Below are positions 61,215-64,000 of a stretch of DNA of 64,000 nt, piece by piece. A program made the position numbers and the translations under genes. The notes below the pieces were generated by a model. That model was not told where the DNA came from. It made no database searches and worked only from the letters and a program-made list of their open reading frames with translations. How positions within the stretch are numbered: the stretch's first letter is position 1; every line of letters starts with the position of its first letter. Source of the stretch: Hyphomicrobium_A sp963724945 (GTDB lineage Bacteria; Pseudomonadota; Alphaproteobacteria; Rhizobiales; Hyphomicrobiaceae); assembly GCA_963724945.1 (NCBI GenBank), contig CAVRWL010000003.1, positions 930,001-994,000 on the forward strand. The letters run 5' to 3'.

Positions 61215-61832
61215 ATGGCGTTTTTGAGGTCGAGCATCGGGCAGGAGAGCGCCCTCGTCGTGCGCGGGAGAGGGCTGTGGCTGCGCCCGCCCGGGATGGG
61301 CGACTATGCGGCCTGGGCCGAGCTTAGGGCGCGCTCGCGCGAGCACCTCACTCCCTGGGAGCCGCTGTGGCAGCGCGATGAGCTGTCCCGCAGCGCCTTT
61401 CGCCGCCGCGTGCGCCATTACCAGCGCGAGGCGCGCGAGGACCTCGGCTACTCGTTTATCGTCCTCAGGGACTCAGACGACGAGCTGCTCGGCGGCCTCA
61501 CCTTGTCGAACGTGCGCCGCGGCGTGACGCAGGCCGCCGTGCTCGGCTACTGGCTCGGGCTGCCGTTCGTACGGCGCGGCTACATGACCGAGGCGGTGGC
61601 CGCCATCGCGAGCTTCGCCTTTGAGGACCTGCGGCTGCACCGGCTCGAGGCGGCGACGATGCCGAACAACGCGGGTTCGATCCGCGTCCTGGAGCGCAAC
61701 GGCTTCAAGCGCGAAGGCCTCGCTGAGCGGCTCTTGAAGATCAACGGGGCGTGGCAGGACCACGTGCTGCACGCCCTCGTCGCCGAGGATATCGGACACG
61801 GCCACGACATCGCAGAGGCCGGCCGCGCATGA
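61215..61832 (+). CDS. GNAT N-acetyltransferase (RimJ-type)
   Basis: 205 residues. Motif A LPFVRRGYMTEAVAAI carries the acetyl-CoA loop RRGYMT, and motif B is NNAGSIRVLERNGFKREG, as in RimJ/RimL acetyltransferases of ribosomal proteins. The N-terminal RPPGMGDYAAWAELRARSREHLTPWEP is typical. Substrate unproven. It starts 19 bases after the peptidase gene and overlaps the next gene by four bases (ATGA). Confidence 0.9.
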   Translation: MAFLRSSIGQESALVVRGRGLWLRPPGMGDYAAWAELRARSREHLTPWEPLWQRDELSRSAFRRRVRHYQREAREDLGYSFIVLRDSDDELLGGLTLSNVRRGVTQAAVLGYWLGLPFVRRGYMTEAVAAIASFAFEDLRLHRLEAATMPNNAGSIRVLERNGFKREGLAERLLKINGAWQDHVLHALVAEDIGHGHDIAEAGRA

Positions 61833-64000
61833 GGCGAGTGCCAGAGCACGCGCGAGCGACCAAAGACCGGGGGGCAGCCGGGCCGAGGGGAATCATCGCC
61901 CTTCTCGTCCTGCTCGTCGCCGCGGTGGCGCTGCCGGGGCACGCGCTGGCTCTGAAGCCGATCGTCGTTAATCCCGATCAGGACCGCATCGAGATCACGA
62001 CGCAGGGCGAGTTCTACGACGGTCGCGGCGACAGCCTTCAAGTCGAGACCGCCCCGGGCGCCGACGGCATGACGGGGCGCATCGCGGTGACGGCCAAGAC
62101 GCCGGGCACCAACCCCAACTGGATCGTGTTCGCGCTCAGCAATACGACGGATAAGCCGATCGAGCGCTGGCTCACTGCGGAGCGCTACAACGTGATCGGC
62201 TCCGGGGCCATTTGGCCCGACCTCGACGCGCAGCGCATCGAGGCGGTGACGCCGTCGATCGGCTACGTGCCAGAGCGCATCAAGAGCGACCGCGCCGACA
62301 TCTTCCGCATCACGCTCGAGCCGGGCCAGACGATCACCTACGTTGCCGAACTTGCCTCGGACCGGTTCGCCCGCGTGTTCCTGTGGAAGCCGCTCGAGTA
62401 CGAGCTCCACTCGCGCGACCGGCTACTGTTCAACGGCATCTTGCTGGGGTTGACCGGTCTGCTCGCGATCTTCCTGACGGCGATCTTTGCTGCCAACCAC
62501 AAGGCGATATTCCCCAGTGCCGCCCTCGTTGCCTGGTGCGTGCTCGCCTACCTGTGCGTCGACTTCGGCTTCTTCCACAAGCTGTTTCAGCTGCGGCCGG
62601 AGGATAACGCCGTCTACAGGGCCGCAAGCGAGTCCGCCGTTGCGGCGAGCCTCGTCATCTTCCTGTCGGTCTTCTTGCGCATCGCGTTCTGGCACAACCT
62701 GATCCGCATGCTGTTCACGGTATGGATGATCGCGCAGCTGACGCTCGTCGCGGTCGCCGTGATCGACCCGCGGCTGGCCTCGACGTTCGCGCGCACGTCC
62801 TTTTTGGTGATCGGCGGCGTGGGCGGAGCGTTCACGCTGTTCCTCGCCTTGCGCGGCCAGGATCGCGCGCTATCGCTCATCCCGACGTGGATCTTGTTCC
62901 TCATCTGGATCTTCGCCGCCGCGATGACGCTGACGGGGCGGCTCTCCGGCGACGTGGTCGTTTCCGCGCTCGTCGCGGGGCTCGTGCTCATTCTCGTGCT
63001 CATCGGCTTCACCGTCACGCAGTTCGCCTTCCGCTCGCTTGAGCCGCTCTACGGCGCGGCGCCGAGCGAATTGCAATTACGCGCGCTCGCCGTCGACGGT
63101 GCCGGCTCGGCGGTGTGGGAGTGGAACGCCAGGCGCGACGAGATCAAGGTCAGCCCCGTGATCGAGGCCTCCCTGGGGCTCAGCGCCGGCGAGCTGTCGA
63201 CGAAGGTCGAGGATTTCGTCAAGCATCTGCATCCGGCGGACCGCGACCGTTTCCGCCTGATCCTGTGGTCGATGCAGGAGCGCACGTGGGCGAAGGTCCG
63301 CACCGATTTCCGCATGCGTCACGCCGACAACAGCTACCGCTGGTTCGAGCTCGAGGCAGCGAGTGTCCCCAACGCTGACGCCCGCGCCTTGCGCTGCGTC
63401 GGCTTGATCCGCGACGTGACGGACGCCAAGCGCGCGCACGAGCGCCTTTTGCACGACGCGGTCCACGACAGTCTGACGGGGCTCCCCAATCGCGAGCTCA
63501 TGCTCGATCGCCTCGGCGTCGCGGTGATGCGTGCAAAGCAGAAGGACTCCGTGCGTCCGAGCATCTTCTTCATCGACATCGACAAGTTCAAGAGCGTCAA
63601 CGTCTCGTTCGGCCTCGTGGTCGGCGACAGCCTGCTGTTGACGGTCGCCCGGCGTCTGCAAAGCCATTTGAGCGCGCAGGACACGCTGGCCCGAGTCGGC
63701 GGCGACCAGTTCGCCATCCTCTTGCTCTCCGAGCAGACGCCGCAGGAGCTCGCCTCGCTGGCCGAGCGCGTGCGCCGGTCGCTGCGCGCGCCCATCAAGA
63801 TCGCCGGCCAGGAGATCGTGCTGACGGGCTCGCTCGGCATCGCCGTCTACGACGGTGGAGAGGCGAGCCACCTCGACCTCTACAAGGAGGCCGAGATCGC
63901 CATGTACCGCGCCAAGCGCGGGGGCTCCGACCGCATCGAGATATTCCGTCCCGACATGCGCGCCGATCGCGACGATCGCGTCGCGCTCGAAAGCGATTTG
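61829..64000 (+). CDS. 7TM-PAS-GGDEF signalling protein with degenerate GGDQF motif; 3' end cut by window
   Basis: 724 residues visible, running off the window. A signal/anchor segment (about 20-43), an extracytoplasmic beta-rich domain (about 45-195, like 7TMR-DISMED2), seven membrane segments (about 203-405, 7TMR-DISM-like), a PAS domain (about 415-545, HLHPADRDRF and RWFELEAASV), and a GGDEF domain (about 550-712, starting HDSLTGLPNRELML). The signature loop reads GGDQF at 624-628 instead of GGDEF, and no RxxD inhibitory site is seen. The last residues RDDRVALESDL are the usual linker into an EAL domain, so the full protein is probably GGDEF-EAL with phosphodiesterase rather than cyclase activity. 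ATG overlaps the acetyltransferase stop. Confidence 0.88.
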   Translation, partial: MRRVPEHARATKDRGAAGPRGIIALLVLLVAAVALPGHALALKPIVVNPDQDRIEITTQGEFYDGRGDSLQVETAPGADGMTGRIAVTAKTPGTNPNWIVFALSNTTDKPIERWLTAERYNVIGSGAIWPDLDAQRIEAVTPSIGYVPERIKSDRADIFRITLEPGQTITYVAELASDRFARVFLWKPLEYELHSRDRLLFNGILLGLTGLLAIFLTAIFAANHKAIFPSAALVAWCVLAYLCVDFGFFHKLFQLRPEDNAVYRAASESAVAASLVIFLSVFLRIAFWHNLIRMLFTVWMIAQLTLVAVAVIDPRLASTFARTSFLVIGGVGGAFTLFLALRGQDRALSLIPTWILFLIWIFAAAMTLTGRLSGDVVVSALVAGLVLILVLIGFTVTQFAFRSLEPLYGAAPSELQLRALAVDGAGSAVWEWNARRDEIKVSPVIEASLGLSAGELSTKVEDFVKHLHPADRDRFRLILWSMQERTWAKVRTDFRMRHADNSYRWFELEAASVPNADARALRCVGLIRDVTDAKRAHERLLHDAVHDSLTGLPNRELMLDRLGVAVMRAKQKDSVRPSIFFIDIDKFKSVNVSFGLVVGDSLLLTVARRLQSHLSAQDTLARVGGDQFAILLLSEQTPQELASLAERVRRSLRAPIKIAGQEIVLTGSLGIAVYDGGEASHLDLYKEAEIAMYRAKRGGSDRIEIFRPDMRADRDDRVALESDL

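Overview
This 64 kb window is high-GC chromosomal DNA from an alphaproteobacterium, most likely of the order Hyphomicrobiales and perhaps Hyphomicrobiaceae-like. The evidence is the 16S rRNA type, the rRNA operon order 16S-tRNA-Ile-tRNA-Ala-23S-5S, a DUF4167 protein next to prmC, an IalB-family protein, a BcsS-family protein, a phasin, and the alphaproteobacterial aa3 oxidase order coxB-coxA-ctaB-coxF-ctaG-coxC-DUF983-SURF1. I see no phage, integron, transposase or CRISPR array.

Layout. (1) 1-7.7 kb holds prmC (5' cut by the window), a DUF4167 protein, a MOSC protein, clpB and a membrane-anchored M23 peptidase. (2) 7.7-14 kb is a complete rRNA operon with leader boxA, long processing stalks and a terminator. 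(3) 14-18.2 kb is a minus-strand run of ubiB (frameshifted), two or three glycosyltransferases and a tiny coupled ORF; the last glycosyltransferase is clearly poorer in GC. (4) 18.5-23 kb is a signalling cluster: PilZ, FIST (frameshifted), a NahK-type hybrid histidine kinase, and a convergent LuxR-type regulator. Its order recalls the NosP/NahK nitric-oxide pathway. (5) 23-31.7 kb holds an L,D-transpeptidase (frameshifted), a Bcr/CflA transporter, tRNA-fMet, a likely lipid A sugar-modification set (DPM1-like GT2, LAB_N protein, ArnT-like transferase) and a PabB-PabC fusion. (6) 31.7-40 kb holds mostly uncharacterised membrane proteins, a GNAT-like protein, an alpha/beta hydrolase and a DUF2147 protein. 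(7) 40-49.6 kb has two export systems: DevCAB-type ABC, and TetR/MFP/RND with a clear palindromic operator and two large palindromes between the MFP and RND genes. It ends with a BcsS-like outer-membrane protein. (8) 49.9-58.4 kb has a phasin, IalB and the full cytochrome c oxidase operon with its assembly factors. (9) 58.5-64 kb has thrC, an M16 peptidase, a RimJ-type acetyltransferase and a 5'-complete but truncated 7TM-PAS-GGDEF protein with a degenerate GGDQF motif, all translationally coupled or tightly spaced.

Four genes (ubiB, FIST, L,D-transpeptidase, tetR) each carry exactly one single-base frameshift and otherwise look intact. Read or assembly errors are the simplest explanation, at least for ubiB, which an aerobic organism with a cytochrome oxidase should need. 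The best candidates for unusual biology are the PilZ/FIST/NahK/LuxR cluster, the uncharacterised 601-aa and 630-aa membrane proteins, the palindromes inside the RND operon, and two mutually exclusive folding options in the 23S-5S precursor.
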